Notes under the pieces: generated by a model
What the model saw: the letters and a program-made list of their open reading frames with translations, nothing else
Told to the model about the DNA's origin: nothing
The model's database searches: none
Made by a program: the position numbers and the translations under genes
Shown here: positions 1 through 12,270 of the stretch, in pieces
How the letters are laid out: each line of letters starts with the position of its first letter
Position numbering within the stretch: position 1 is the first letter of the stretch
Assembly: GCA_963402885.1 (NCBI GenBank)
Contig: OY727097.1
Span: 3,658,001 to 3,722,000 of the forward strand
Direction of reading: 5' to 3'
Origin: Antedon bifida
Taxonomy: Eukaryota; Echinodermata; Crinoidea; Comatulida; Antedonidae
Length of the DNA stretch: 64,000 nucleotides

Positions 1-57
1 CACATAACACTTTGTCAAACCATGAGAATAACCAAACCTACATTATTTATTTTGCAG

Positions 58-1198
58 TATCCAAGTACATGTGGTAAATACAAGATAACTGGTATCAGGG
101 ATTTAACAACAGGCTATGACAGTCACCAACCAGATAATAAAGCAGTAAGTATTTTATACTGTATGTGATAAAATGTAATCCCCGCACCAATGCATCCATG
201 TAGTGTAATCCCATGTACTAGGCCTAGGATAGCCGAATCTTCGCATTGCATGAATCAAAGTGGTGACCATGGAATAATAATAATTATTACTACATCATTC
301 AATAGAATAAGTAAATATTCAAGTATATCCAACTTCCAACTAATCAAAGATCCCTTTTACACTGAAGTTAGGATAGATTTAAAGAATTAGTAGGGTCCAG
401 AATTGGAATTAAGTGAACTTTTTGCGAGCAAGAAATATTGAAGACGTTTTTTGGTAGATTTGATGAAAATGAGCTGGGGCCAATGTGAAGAACTCTCGGT
501 AGAGGGCGCTTTACATTCTGGGACAACATGTGTAAACATATAGTAGTTTAGTTCTGGGTTATAGTATCTAAATTTTCCATGAAGGAATTTCCAATAGTTT
601 CTTTAATGTTAAGGTACACATTTCTTGTTTACTTTACAGATTTTGCCAACAAGTAAATCAAGCCAAATGATCACCTTTACCTTTGCAAATGGTGCTGTTG
701 CTACACTCAGGACAAGTGGAACAGAACCTAAGATTAAGTATTATACTGAAATATGCGCAGACCCTTCCTTGAGGTTAGTGTCTTTATAATAACTTTATTA
801 TCAAAACAAAAAAGAAATTCCAAAAATACATTTTAATATATGTAAAATGAAGTGCTGGATCTAGTGATCTGTCTTGTACTTGTTATAAATGTTAGGCAGG
901 TATTTATACCTGTGATGTTTGTTTGTCATTATTTATTTTTACTGGACAATCTCTTCAGTCAAAGACTGGTCTCCCAGAGGGCCCAGTTATGATCAGTGGC
1001 TGTGATGTACTAGTACACCCCCTACTCGTCTCGAAAGATGTACTAGATTCTTTAAAGTGCACATGAGCACATAAATTTGAGCTTGTTTTTGTTTCCAGTG
1101 ACTATGATGCAATTAAAGAAGATCTACGGCAACTTGTGAAAGATTTAATAACTAACTTTCTGAAGCCAGATGAGTACAAGCTACAATCAAAGATATAG
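58..1198 (+). CDS. PGM2: PGM2-like phosphopentomutase/phosphoglucomutase, C-terminal three exons (5' part outside window)
   Basis: Coding exons 58..144, 640..773 and 1099..1198 have clean AG/GT borders and join in frame to 106 residues plus TAG. The product includes the run [19 protein letters not shown], then [17 protein letters not shown] and the phosphate-binding loop [16 protein letters not shown], and ends DEYKLQSKI. The RTSGTEPK loop is the C-terminal domain-4 signature of alpha-D-phosphohexomutases. The surrounding words match the PGM2/PGM2L1 branch (cytosolic ribose-1-phosphate/ribose-5-phosphate and glucose-1-phosphate/glucose-6-phosphate mutase) better than PGM1, as I remember those sequences. 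The catalytic serine and metal-binding loop lie upstream and cannot be checked. The intron between exons 2 and 3 holds a 54-base repeat (951..1004). No close AATAAA follows the stop, so the 3' UTR end is unknown. PGM2L1 (glucose-1,6-bisphosphate synthase) is the alternative. Confidence 0.93.
951..1004 (-). repeat. 54-base dispersed repeat, first copy
   Basis: The reverse complement reads cacagccactgatca, then a GGGCCCTCTGGGAGACCAG core, then gactgaagag. It matches 24083..24134 at about 50 of 54 positions by eye, and weaker similarity continues on the 927 side. It lies in the last PGM2 intron. Family unknown. Confidence 0.6.
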
Positions 1199-1221
1199 AG
1201 AGGTGAGACATTTTATCTCTA

Positions 1222-1342
1222 AAGCTCTGCCTACACTATCAAACTTTATGTGACAAAAAGATGTGATGTGCCCATATATGGACATGGTGATGTCATATCA
1301 CTAATCAAACATCAAGCTAGTTTGATATTGTATACAGAGCTT
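1222..1342. repeat. Family A inverted-repeat element, internally deleted copy
   Basis: Left end aagctctgcctacact and the 'atgtgcccatatatggacat' core are present. The right half is reduced to tttgatattgtatacagagctt, so the usual second arm is mostly lost. It lies just past the PGM2 stop, probably in the 3' UTR. Confidence 0.7.
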
Positions 1343-1664
1343 AATATTTAGAATTTATATAACAAGTTCTAAACAAAACAAATAAGGCACATAATTTCTA
1401 TGTAATGTTTACCTGTCTCTCTTTTATTTACTAGGAGACCACTAACATTCCTTGTGCCAGAACTTAGGTAGCAGACTTGTTAATGTTTATCAAGCCGTCC
1501 ATCCATCCATCCACTGTACAGATTGAGTATAGCTATCATCAACACAAATTATTTAAACAAAAAATTACAACTTTTAATATCAAATTAATGAATTGACTAA
1601 TGAAAATCCACTAAATATGGTTGAGTAAGTCATTTTATTAAAAGGAAAATATAATAGAACTCCA

Positions 1665-1855
1665 AAATGGACACCTTTTTAACAAACAAACGGTCCCTTA
1701 TAGGGGTGTTCCTTTGAAACCTAACAAATTGTCCCTTATAGAGACTCCTTTGGAACCTAACACACTGTCCCCTAGGGGTGTTCCTTTGGGGCTGGCCATG
1801 TGTTAAAACTTTATTTCCCCTTGTTGGTTTCACAGGAAAATGTTTCCTTATAGGA
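1665..1855. repeat. Family D repeat (ggacacct.../...aggggtgttcc type)
   Basis: It contains repeated blocks of the form 'gtcccttatagggg(t)gttcctttg-aacctaaca', three times in a row with spacing near 53 bases. The words match the family D consensus seen better at 22178..22352. Degenerate. Confidence 0.5.
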
Positions 1856-1975
1856 ATGAGAAAGGAATTTTTATTTATGAAATTTTAACACTGTATTATC
1901 ACCATTTACTACTTTTCTTATAGCTCACTTTAAGAATTTGGTTTAGCGAGTTGTGGAGTGATCCTATACCCCTAT

Positions 1976-2138
1976 AGCTTGGTTCCCATTAGAGACGCAA
2001 TGCAAGGACGCAATGCATCGTGATTTGACCAATCACAAGCGATGGATTACTTGAAAAGTAGCTTGTCATTGATCTATGGTCAACTTGTTGGTTTTGGGCA
2101 TACGTCTTTTCGTTGCATCTTTAGTGGGAATCATGCTT
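1976..2138. repeat. Family C inverted-repeat element, diverged copy
   Basis: The ends agcttggttcccattag and ctttagtgggaatcatgctt are inverted copies of each other and match the better-preserved family C copies near 32 kb and 58.7 kb. The inside ('gacgcaatgca...') is diverged. Flanks are consistent with a TA target site but not decisive. Confidence 0.6.
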
Positions 2139-2282
2139 AAGGGGTATATTTTTTTTACAAAAATTGTTCACAGCTTGAAGTGATATTGTGATTGTTGAGC
2201 ACCAAAAGATTTACCATACTCTAAAAAAAAATGAATTACTTTTAGAAAAAAAGTATTATGATGAAATAAAAGGAAAAATATT

Positions 2283-2345
2283 GTGGCACTGTTGCTTGGT
2301 AATTAACATAGCTGCTTACCAACCACAGGGTAGTGGGTTCAAGCC
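2283..2345 (+). repeat. tRNA-derived SINE head, old copy
   Basis: Contains 'gtggcac-gttgcttggtaatta' (box-A-like) and 'gtgggttcaagccct' (box-B-like, close to GGTTCRANNCC) about 30 bases apart. The same layout recurs at 6013 and 6253. It does not fold into a plausible functional tRNA by eye. Confidence 0.4.
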
Positions 2346-3345
2346 CTAGATAAAGTCATTGTCTACTACCTCAAAGTAGACATGTTTTAATTGGTAACTT
2401 TGCTGTTGTGACTGAAATAAAATAATAATAAGTTAATATATTGTAATTTATTTTGAACTTACTGTGTACTTTTTAAGACTGTTTAATGGTGCATTCACAC
2501 ACAAAACAAATAAATACTAAATGAATAAAAGAAACCCCGCCCAGAACTATATTATATAAGGAGAATACTATTTAAATGTATAAAATCTGAAAGTAAAAAA
2601 GGTTTAATATTTTACAGAACTTTTAATATCTAGTGATTTGTGTATATATTAAAGGATAGATTATTGAAATGATTTTGTGACAAGAAAGATGTCATTTTAT
2701 TCTTTTTTTTTTATTTTTTAAAAAGTAAATCTGAATTAAGATGAATTTTATTAAGTTCTAGAAATATATTAATAATATTTGTTATTTAATTTGTTTGTTA
2801 ATTAATATTGCTAATTATATAGTCAATGCTTTTATGTCTATCTGCAGTTTGCTATATATAGCCTGTGTTTTCAAGTGTCAAACAATTGATAACAATTCAA
2901 AATGTCATATATTAATTTTTTCATTTCATTTTAAGGATATCTTTTTCTGTACATACTGAAACCAGTTTGAATTTTTGTTTTAAGTAAATTGTACTTATAT
3001 ACAGTAATTGTAAACTTGCAGTAAATATAGCTATTTTATTTAACATTTAATAAAATTTCAGTGCAAAATATTTTTTTTTTTAAATTGTTTATTGTTTACT
3101 AGTTACCTATAGTAAACTAAATATATAATTAAATACAGAAACTGATAAATTATCATAAATTACTTGATTTCTAATTAGTAAGCTTTGGCTATTATTAAAT
3201 TATACTAGTATTATAACAAATAAAGAATAAATAAAGAATAAATAACAGTAAATTAATAGTAAATATTTTATAATACTACATACCAGGGGTTGTTTTTAAG
3301 GTCAGAGACTGAGAGACTGTTTCACAGATATTTTGGGTTTTTTTT

Positions 3346-3696
3346 AAAGATGTATTGTCCCCCCCCAAAAAAAAAATGAAGAATAATTAAATCAGAATTT
3401 GAATAGGTTATTTTGTATTTTAATAAATTTAATCACTTTCGTAGAAAAAAAAAGAAAAATAAATTATTTTTCACTTATAAAATGACAAAATAAATGGTTA
3501 AATTCAACCAAAAACCCATTGGCTGGCAGCTAATTTGACTATTTTCTGCTTTAAATTACAGTTTTTTCAGGTAATTATTTTTTTGTTTGATCCAATTTTT
3601 GGTCAAAGTGAATAACAATTATTTTTACTTTAAAATGGCATATTCAACACAACATTTTTTAAGAATTATTTTTTCAGAGGGACAATACATCTTTAA
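3346..3696. repeat. Family B inverted-repeat element, best copy
   Basis: Family description. The ends are aaagatgtattgtcccc and ggggacaatacatcttta-type inverses (right end gggacaatacatcttt). The inside runs: pyrimidine/purine-rich segment, 'aaaatgacaaaataaatgg', 'caaccaaaaacccattggct', 'aattacagttttttcagg', 'tttttggtcaaagtgaataa'. About 350 bases with no coding potential. Five copies are in the window. Confidence 0.75.
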
Positions 3697-4144
3697 GTCT
3701 AAGCCGAGTTAAGACATTTGATTAAATTGTGCATACAAAATGGTATTCACATCTCTCGTTTATCTTAAATTCTGGATGAACAAAAACCATGTTGTATACG
3801 CTACATAAATTTACATATAATTCTACTATACATCGGTTGATGAATATTGACTGAGAGTAATTTAATAATAAAATAGATTTATTCTATGTAATAAATAGTT
3901 AATGAGCATTTCATTATTTACTTTTATTTTCTTTATCACAATTGATTAATTTTGTTCTAGCATTCTGTTATTGATTTTATCATTTTATATACGCTATAAA
4001 TAATTGTATTATCTTGCTTGACGTCAACATTACAATATTGAATGCAATATAAATTGAATATAATTAACTAAAGTAATAGTAATTATTGATGTTTCATTTC
4101 GATATGTCTTTTTGTATATATGGTTATTAACCAGGGGTGATCTA

Positions 4145-4579
4145 GGGCCTGTTTCTGCTGCATAAGAATAACCGGTTAAAATCGGTGTGAATAAATTAAC
4201 TCCCATTTTCTTGGGAGCAGAAACAGGACAAATTTGTGGTAACCGGTTAAAAGGCAGCGCAAAATAATAACCGGTTAAAAACACCCATTCAATTCGATGT
4301 TAGAACGGCATTTAATCGCTGGGCAACTTTTAACTGCAACACAAAATAACGGTTATTTGATTGACAGCTGCTGACCCCGAGTCAACTACACGGCAGTAAC
4401 GTTTGAATCAACCGCCAGGAACAATTGCATTTTGGGTAATTCTAACGATTTTTGTCAACGACCAGCCATTGATTTAACTGGTTATTTCGGAGTACAAATT
4501 GAGCAGAAACGCGGTCTTGTTATTTATAATCCATTTTAAAATAAACGGTTAATTTGCGTTATGCAGCAGATACAGACCC
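4145..4579. mobile_element. Non-autonomous DNA transposon, Tourist/PIF-Harbinger-like
   Basis: A 435-base element with terminal inverted repeats: the left starts GGGCCTGTTTCTGCTGCAT, and the right, on the other strand, starts GGGTCTGTATCTGCTGCAT. It is flanked by CTA on both sides (4142-4144 and 4580-4582), a 3-base target duplication. TIRs starting GGGCCTGTTT with a 3-base duplication are typical of Tourist-type PIF/Harbinger MITEs. The inside carries several 'aaccggttaaa' words and no transposase. The superfamily is inferred. Confidence 0.65.
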
Positions 4580-4690
4580 CTAGAGGGGATTGCTAGGGTT
4601 CACTCTACCTACTTTTGACAGGTAAAATTAAATTATGGTTTTTGACAGACTATTAATATTATATATTTGATCCGCCCCTGTTACCTAATG

Positions 4691-4779
4691 CAGGTAGAAC
4701 CTCTATTAAGGGGACACCTTCAGGACCTAGAGAAGTGTCCCCTTAATAGAGGTGTTTTACAAAACAGTTTTACTGTATA
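4691..4779. repeat. Family D repeat, short palindromic copy
   Basis: The arm 'gtagaacctctattaagg' is followed about 25 bases later by its inverse 'ccttaatagaggtgtt', and the copy ends near 'tactgta'. This is the most compact example of the family's two arms. Confidence 0.6.
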
Positions 4780-6012
4780 TAAATTAACCAAAAACAGTGA
4801 TTGAACAACATCTATTAATTATAAACATCTATTAATTATGTGTGGAAATCAATAAAAACAAAGTTGGAATTTTATTGCAATATTTTAAAATATTGCAAAA
4901 TTGTCCTACATGTGTTTAATTAAACTAATTTAAATATACAATTAGGTTATGAATATTCATGAAGGTGACATGGCCAAGGTTGGCTAGGTCAAGGTATTTA
5001 CCTTGTATTTTGCCCCATTTAACTAATCCACCCATTATATCCAGCTTATTGATAATTACTATACCACACATTATTTAATTTCGAGGAAAGGTGATACTAT
5101 TGAATTGGATTATCAAAAAATAAAGTATAAATGTGTATAAATAAAAACGGAATACTAAATTAACTTATTAATTATTAATTAACCGCAAGGTCAAAAACTG
5201 TTACTGTACTCCGACTACAATCGCCATCCAGAAAAACAATTATCAGCTTGCTTGAAAATAACGTTGTGTACTACTGTACTATGCAGATATATAGCGATTT
5301 TAAAGGAAAACGTTGACATTGTCCACAACTGTACACAGTATAATAAAAACACAGAAGTGTTAGTCTTTGCCAATTAACCTGTCAACATTGAACCAATGAT
5401 TTGAAAAGAAACTGAATATGATAATTTCCATATCTATATTCAATTCAGTAAACAGTCTACTACTGGTGACGGTGACACCACTTACATACACCCACACCCA
5501 CTTAAAAATTCTATATGTCATTGAACCCAGCACCATTATATTGCATTGTGTTATTTCCAATGCACTTCTTAAATAATTATAATAGGTGAATATTTGACAT
5601 TATAAATATCATATGTTTTGTCACCTTCTGTGACATCACAATGTGGTACAGTGGTATTTCAGAGAACCAGGAAAAGCGTCATAATAATGATTCTCAAATT
5701 TGTTTTTTTAACCCGGACAAAATTTATTACAATATGATATTTTGGCACATCCAGTAAAGGAAAATATGTTGTTATGTGTTGTTGATGTTAATATAATTTA
5801 TTTTCATCATAGCAACCAAATTTGAAATACATTAATTAGTTGAAATGTATTGGATTAATGGCTGTTTTGATTTGTGGTGCTGTTCAAATGAACTATTTTT
5901 AGGATTGATACAAAATGTTAGTAACATTATACACAGCCTGGAAAACATATATCTCTGGTAACTTTAAAACAATATTGATTAAATTATTAAATTGCAAAGG
6001 TTGTATATTAAG

Positions 6013-6110
6013 GTGGTACTGTGGCTTGGTGGTTGACATGATGGCTTACCAATCTCAGGGTGCTTGTTTCAAATCTTTTCACACTCTCATTTTAGGACCG
6101 TCCTTTTAGA
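6013..6110 (+). repeat. tRNA-derived SINE head, old copy
   Basis: 'gtggtactgtggcttggtgg' followed by 'cttaccaatctcagggtg' and 'gtttcaaatctt' resembles the 2283 copy in order and spacing. No target duplication was recognised. Confidence 0.4.
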
Positions 6111-6252
6111 AAGCGAGGGTTTCCCATTCTGTTTATGGCAAGCAACATTTTCTGTTACTGTACCTTAAAATTAAATTCACATGAATAAAAATCCTAAATG
6201 AAATTTTGAAGACCAGTATATCAAAGGGGTTTATTTTTTTGGCAATCATTTC

Positions 6253-6480
6253 AAAGTAGTAGTGAAGCTGTAGCTTGGTGGTTAATGCTTGCCTTTTGAT
6301 CCTAAGGTGGTTCAATCGTGACCTAGTGCAGGGTTGTAACTCACAACTCTTTCAACTCCACTCCCTAAGCCTCAAATGAGACTTAGTTTATAAGCATGAT
6401 AAATTATGAAATAGTTTATCCATCCTGTAATTGGCGAGTTACTTGCCTCTCCAGGCTGTCTAGTGTCTTTTGACCTTACC
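6253..6480 (+). repeat. tRNA-derived SINE with longer body
   Basis: The head 'gctgtagcttggtggttaat ... ggtggttcaatcgtgac' is followed by an unrelated body ending near 'gccttcc'-like pyrimidine-rich sequence. The body has no obvious counterpart elsewhere in this window, so the right end is a guess. Confidence 0.35.
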
Positions 6481-6858
6481 CGATAATTCCTTGACCCACC
6501 CATCAACCTATCATCAAAACTATCTCACTCTCAGCAACTTTCTCTAGTACAGTTGGAAAATAATTTCTCCATTTACTTAGAATAGCATTACCACTGTTGT
6601 AACAAATGAATTCATAATTTGATCTAGTCAGTGTACATATTTGGCATATCAACGTGTAACTGTACATTGCTTTGGTATTCTATTACATGATGATGATGTA
6701 TTTCATTAAAGCTACGCATTTTGAATATGTAAACATCCAGACGACATATGATGTGTAGTTATCAGACTATGTTTAATATAAAAAACATTGTAATTGGTAA
6801 GTTTTTTATCAATTTGAGTGTAAACTCTGTACTGTATCATAGTGTATTGATTGTTTAA

Positions 6859-7015
6859 AGCTCTGTCTACACTATCAAACTTATATGACAAAAAAATGTG
6901 ATGTGCCCATATATGGACATGATGATGTCATATCACTACCATATTTAAGCATATCACTACCATATTTAGACACATCACACTTTTTTCAAACTAGTTTGAT
7001 AGTGTAGACAGGGCT
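6859..7015. repeat. Family A inverted-repeat element (MITE), reference copy
   Basis: Family description. Ends read agctctgtctacactatc and gatagtgtagacagggct. Inside are 'atgtgatgtgcccatatatg', 'gacatgatgatgtcatatca' and the inverse 'acacatcacacttttt', so the copy can fold on itself over most of its length. This copy is flanked by TTAA on both sides (6855-6858, 7016-7019). The inner word 'atatcactaccatattt' is duplicated here as a 21-23-base tandem unit. It carries no ORF. Twelve copies occur in the window. TTAA flanks would fit piggyBac-type mobilisation and TA flanks a Tc1/mariner type. The copies do not agree well enough to choose. Confidence 0.85.
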
Positions 7016-7032
7016 TTAAGTAGTTTTATTCT

Positions 7033-7322
7033 TTAAAATATTTTTGTCCTCCAAGACATCAAAAATAAAACGTTGAATAGGTAAGTGTTGTTAAAGTTTA
7101 TATTCACTTCTTAAGAAAAAGGAACAAAAATAATTATTTTACTTATAAAAAGACAAAATAAATGGTTTAATTTAACCAAAAATCTTGTTGACTATATTTT
7201 TAAAATTACAGTTTTATCACCAAATTGTTGGTGTAAAAGTGAATAACTATTATGTGACACTAAGATGGCCTATTCAATATGAAAACATTTTAAAATAATT
7301 TGTTCTGGGGAAAACACACTGT
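7033..7322. repeat. Family B element, diverged copy
   Basis: Shares with the 3346 copy the ordered words 'acttataaaaagacaaaata', 'ttaaccaaaaatcttgttg' and 'gtgaataactattatgtgac'. Terminal repeats are worn. It directly follows a family A copy. Confidence 0.6.
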
Positions 7323-9725
7323 AATTGCACGCTGAGGTAAGCCATCCTAATTGAACAATTGATCTGTATCAGCATTCTCAGAATGTACGGTTGTTAGTTC
7401 AAGTAGTTTTTATCCTGAAAAATGAATTAATAGTATTGGGATGCATCAGTTAGACAACTTTCAACCATGGTTAAACATTAATTTTGTTAACCCCAAAGAA
7501 CTTTTAAAAAAACTGAATGTACAAAGGTACGTTATGCTAATATAAACATATCTATTTGGTTAAGGGTTTACACTAGGTCAATATTTACAGTGTAATAACC
7601 TGATAAACTACATAGGCGACAGACTTTGGCCATTCTACCGTAATTAGTCAGTGGTATCATATATATGTTACTGCCGTTTTTTTTATGAAACATTTTCTGC
7701 TGATTGGCTTTTGATAGATGATCAACGTACTGGCATTTAAATATTGCAAAGATTTATGGCTGTAAGGTAAAAAAACATTTACCTGAACTGTCTGTTATGC
7801 TAACAATTTTATCATGTACTAGTATTGCCAATTGCTATTTAAAGAAAACCTAGATTTCTGTGGTAACTGATTAGATGAAATTACAAATACTGTATATGTA
7901 TAACTTCTAATAATAAATCTAGTTAAATAAACCCGTAAATAAAACAACAAATGAATAAGTTGAATATAGACTGACCCTTTTATAGTTTAGTCTGTTATTT
8001 ATAAGCATTTTTTATTTTCATAATATATGAAATAAGAATATACAAGAAAATATATATATAAGAAAACACATAATATTTTGTAAAAAAAAATTATGTAACA
8101 TTTATTAAATTAAATTGAACTTGAATTTAATATATTTTTAAAAATATTAAATTTTAATGTTCTTCTGTTTTTCTACATAAATTTACATACTGAAAGATTA
8201 TTTGTATTTTAGCTAATCAAGTTCATTTAGCATATATATATATTATACCTGATCAATAATTGATTTTTATTTAATTTTTTCATTGCATTTTTTACAAGTT
8301 TGCTTTAATTTGAATGGCTGTACGGTATCTTATGAATATTCATAAGCCAATTTAAAGTTGTTGACCTTTAACCTATTTTTTTGGTAGTTAATCAGCAGTG
8401 AGCAGTTGATCACAAGTCAGTCAAGCAAAGGTACTTGGTGCTTCGCACAGAAACCGATTTAAAACTAATGTTTAAAAGAACTTCCCCTTTTGTAAACGCT
8501 GTTTGTAAAGGTAAGAGTTGAATTTGAAATATATTTGAATTACAAATACTGTATTAAATTTGTAAGAAGAAATAATGCTTGCTAGCTCCATCATGGTCAT
8601 GGAGGTGAAAAGTAAGTGCACACCACCACAGGATCCAGGTATTGTGTAGGTAACTGGCAGGAGAGGCACACAGTAGCATAGAATTCTTTCAATTCACTTT
8701 AATTAGAAGTATTGGCTTAGAATTTCATTTATTGTCAGTGGATTAGAGCTTAGAACAGTGTACAATATTCAATAGTGTTTTGTTTAGACAAGCCAGTTAA
8801 TTCAAGTACACAATTCATACTTAACAAGAAGGGATAGGAAAGACATTTTCAACTAAAATTGTAACCACCCGTTAAATTTTAAAATAATTTCGTAAATTAA
8901 AGTAGGCATACTAATTCTTCTATTTCTTTCTGCAATACTTCATACATGTTTTATAAATAATAATAGAATGAAGGAAAATATTTTCTTTTTATTTATGCAG
9001 ACAAATTTTTTTCTAATTTTGTGTATGCACAAAATGAGATACAGTACTCCAATTTCAATAGTTTGCTATCTAGATACGTTGTAGGTTATAACATAAGCTT
9101 CAACACCACTGTATGAGCTTACTGTAACAGAAACTCCCTGCTGTAAATTTTATAGTTGCCAATTTTGTGGACTTGAAATTTAAGATACCCTAAAGCAAAA
9201 CACATGTTGAATGCATTGTTTCTGGTCAAAGTTTTGAACACTTTGTATACAATTACATTCAAGATACAGTAGTAGGTCAACTTCCATGGACATGTTAAGT
9301 TCAGTTGAGTTAACTTATTGACCACAGGAGGCCCAGATCAACTCAACTTCTTTGGGGCCATACCTCATGTCCTATAGTCACAACCGTAAGTGAAGTAAAC
9401 ATGAGCTTTTTTACATTTTATACTATACATAATATTTAAATTACTATGAATTAAAACACATTTAATTCCTGCATTATTACTTCCTGATGATAATAAATTC
9501 CATCTATTTCGTGCCTGGCTTGCCAGGATATTATTATCAGGCAATGCCTGTCCTCCCCGCAAGAGAGATTCTGTATATAATAAAAAAAGAATATTTATTG
9601 AAACTCCATAAACAATGTACAGTTTTTGCATTTCGCTATTCTACCACACACATACACAGCTAAAAACAAGTCAGAGTAAACTTGTTTAAGAAATTATGTG
9701 TAATATTTAAAAAAATGTACTGTAA

Positions 9726-9895
9726 AAAAAGACTTTGAAGAGGCCATTTTGCAGTTTTAATCAAGTTAATCACTTCCATAGGAAAAACAGTTTTTCACAG
9801 ACAAAATAAACGGTTAAATTCAACCAAAAACACTCATTGACTCGACCAGTCATTTTGTTGATTTAAAATTTAGTGGTTCTAATAATTTTTAAAAA
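9726..9895. repeat. Family B element, left-half fragment
   Basis: Retains 'cagttttaatcaagttaatc', 'acaaaataaacggttaaatt' and 'caaccaaaaacactcattga'. The right end was not found. Confidence 0.55.
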
Positions 9896-11417
9896 GCCAA
9901 ATAACAACCATATTTCTTAAATTTTCTTCTTTTTTTTTTGCATGTAAATGGAAAGTTACATAGTATTAGTAAGAAATATGAAAAAAAATATAAAAAAAAA
10001 TATTTAAACAAATTGAAATGATGTTCCAGCGAAATTTTTGTATCAAATAGTTAATTTATTATTTGATTTTTATTATGTTACCACATGCTGAAACTGAGTA
10101 CATAATCATCATATAGGATGTCACTAAACTATAAGATAGATTTCATCTTGTTGTAATTGATTTAAGAAAGTGTGGTAACACAATGAATAAAGCAATTATC
10201 AACAACATTTGAAATCTGTAATGTTACATTTACTGATGGAACAGGAGTGGAGTTGTACTGTAGCTGGTGCTTAAAAAAGAGCTTATAAAAAAAAATTGTC
10301 CAGAAAAAAAGTTAATTAATATGCTGAATAAGTAAAAATTCTCTCTACAAAGCAAATAAATATGGCAATAAGAAATTGCTGGTACAGTGGTAGAGGCATT
10401 TCAGCATAAATACAATTTTGTTTTTAATACAGAAAAATTCAGTAAAAATTCAGTAATGAAGCATAACTATTGATTAACTTGTATTTAAAATGCTTTTTAA
10501 AAATGGTTTGGATGCTTGATCTATGGGTCATGGGTTCAAATCGTGCATTTTATCACATGTTTAATTCCAATCAGACTTGTTTAAGATTTTTTTTTTGTAG
10601 AGCATCTTTGTTCTGTGAAACGGATTTCCACCTTTTTGGAGGACAGTGAAAAAAAAAAAATGTTTCCTAAAATATTAGGATTTATACAGTAAAACTGGCA
10701 CAGGTGCCACAAATTTCCATTTTGAAGTGGACCAATACAATTTCTTGAATCATGAAATCAATAAATCCACAATAAGTACAGTGAGTTTTGAAGTTCCCCA
10801 GTGTACAGCCAGCCAATGGATGTCAACAACACTTGTAGGATATTCCAAATAGGGAAGTTGTGATGTCATCAACACTTCATCTTTGAGATGATGATGTCAT
10901 TTCACCAGAAAACGATACTTTTATGTATTAATGGGGTCATGTTTCTCACCCCTACATCCTGAATTAAGATATAAAATAGGTGTACAATCTTATAATGAAG
11001 TTAGTCTGGAATAGGGATACCTTTCCTACAATCTTGTTTTTACAAATAATAATATTTAAGTACATTTGTGGATGGCATATTTTAGTAAGTCATGTTTTTT
11101 TACCTTCTTCTTGTTTTTACTTTGTTTTAAATATTTTTTATTTTATATTGATTTGTTTGTATTTTGCATAGTGATTAATATATCATTATTATATTATAAT
11201 GTACAGATATAAATTCTTGCATTATTTTACAGTTATTTCTTTATTTGTAATTGTTTTACTTTTTGATGTTTATACTTTGTACAGTATAGTTACTGCACTA
11301 TTTTATATTTGTCAATAGAACTGAAGTAAAAGCGAAATATAATATCCCCTCCATCATATATAATGTATAGGCCTACTGTTTATATCTTGCCATGTAAGTT
11401 TTTGTTGCATGCAAACA

Positions 11418-11490
11418 GCTCACTATGACGGTCGGTTGGTTGGTTGGTTGGTCGGTCGGTAAACAGCTCAAATTTGCGCATGCGACTGCC
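11418..11490 (+). repeat. Microsatellite-bearing repeat (GGTT/GGTC)n, first copy
   Basis: 'ctcactatgacggtcggttg' leads into a run of GGTT and GGTC tetranucleotides, then 'ggtaaacagctcaaatttgc' and 'gcatgcgactg'. The same left and right borders recur at 34953..35036 with a different number of tetramers, so this is a dispersed element and not an isolated microsatellite. Confidence 0.7.
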
Positions 11491-11587
11491 ATGTATATAG
11501 CCTTGTTTTTCTTATAATTTAAGCTATCCAATCCAATAGTGTTTGAAATCTTTTGAAAAAAACTTGAATAAACAAATCAGGTAAATT

Positions 11588-11920
11588 TATAGGTGCAGTT
11601 TATTGAGATATTTGAGCATTATTTATTTGGTTGAATGAACTTTACATATGCTTCAGAACTATAGAATACTAGTGTTTGTATATATAGAATATCTTTGTGA
11701 GTTTAAAATGGATAGAGAGGCTTGCTACAGGCGGAATTATCCCTGTATCAACCTTTATAGGTGCAGTTTATTGAGAATATGTAAGCATTATTTATTTGGT
11801 TGAACTTTACATAATATGCTTTAGAACTAGACTACTAGTGTTTGTATATATGTCTTTGTGAGTTTAAAATGGATAGAGAGGTGGTTTGTTACAGGTGGAA
11901 TGTTCCCTGTATCCATGAAC
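11588..11920 (+). repeat. Tandem duplication, two units of about 168 bases
   Basis: 'tttataggtgcagtttattg' starts each unit (near 11588 and 11752). The units share 'agcattatttatttggttga', 'actagtgtttgtatatat' and 'gtttaaaatggatagagagg', with small indels between them. No coding potential. Confidence 0.8.
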
Positions 11921-12110
11921 AGTGTACAGTATTTACTTTTAGGTTTGTTTGTTTCTCAGCAAGGTGTAAAGACCAAGGCTTTTGTACAAGGATAAAGTAA
12001 AAGCTTTTAAGTTTTATAAATTGATTCAGTATGGACAGATCTTGTTTAATATCCAAATTAAATGTTTGGTATGTAACAAAATATGTTACTTGATCATTGA
12101 GAATAATAAG

Positions 12111-12270
12111 GCATTGTTAAGGGGATAATACTTTCGGTATCAAGCAAAGGTTTCCTTATTAAAAAAGCTTTTGCTAATCAAAGTTTGACTCCTGTAATAG
12201 TGTATGTAGTCTATGCCCAGAAAAGTTTCCTTTTAATAAGGGTGACCCCTGAATAAAGGTTCTATCTGCA
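12111..12270. repeat. Family D repeat, degenerate copy
   Basis: The words 'ttaaggggataatac', 'aaggtttccttatta' and 'cttttaataagggtgacccc' plus the closing 'aataaaggttctatct' match family D in order. The arms are poorly paired. Confidence 0.4.
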
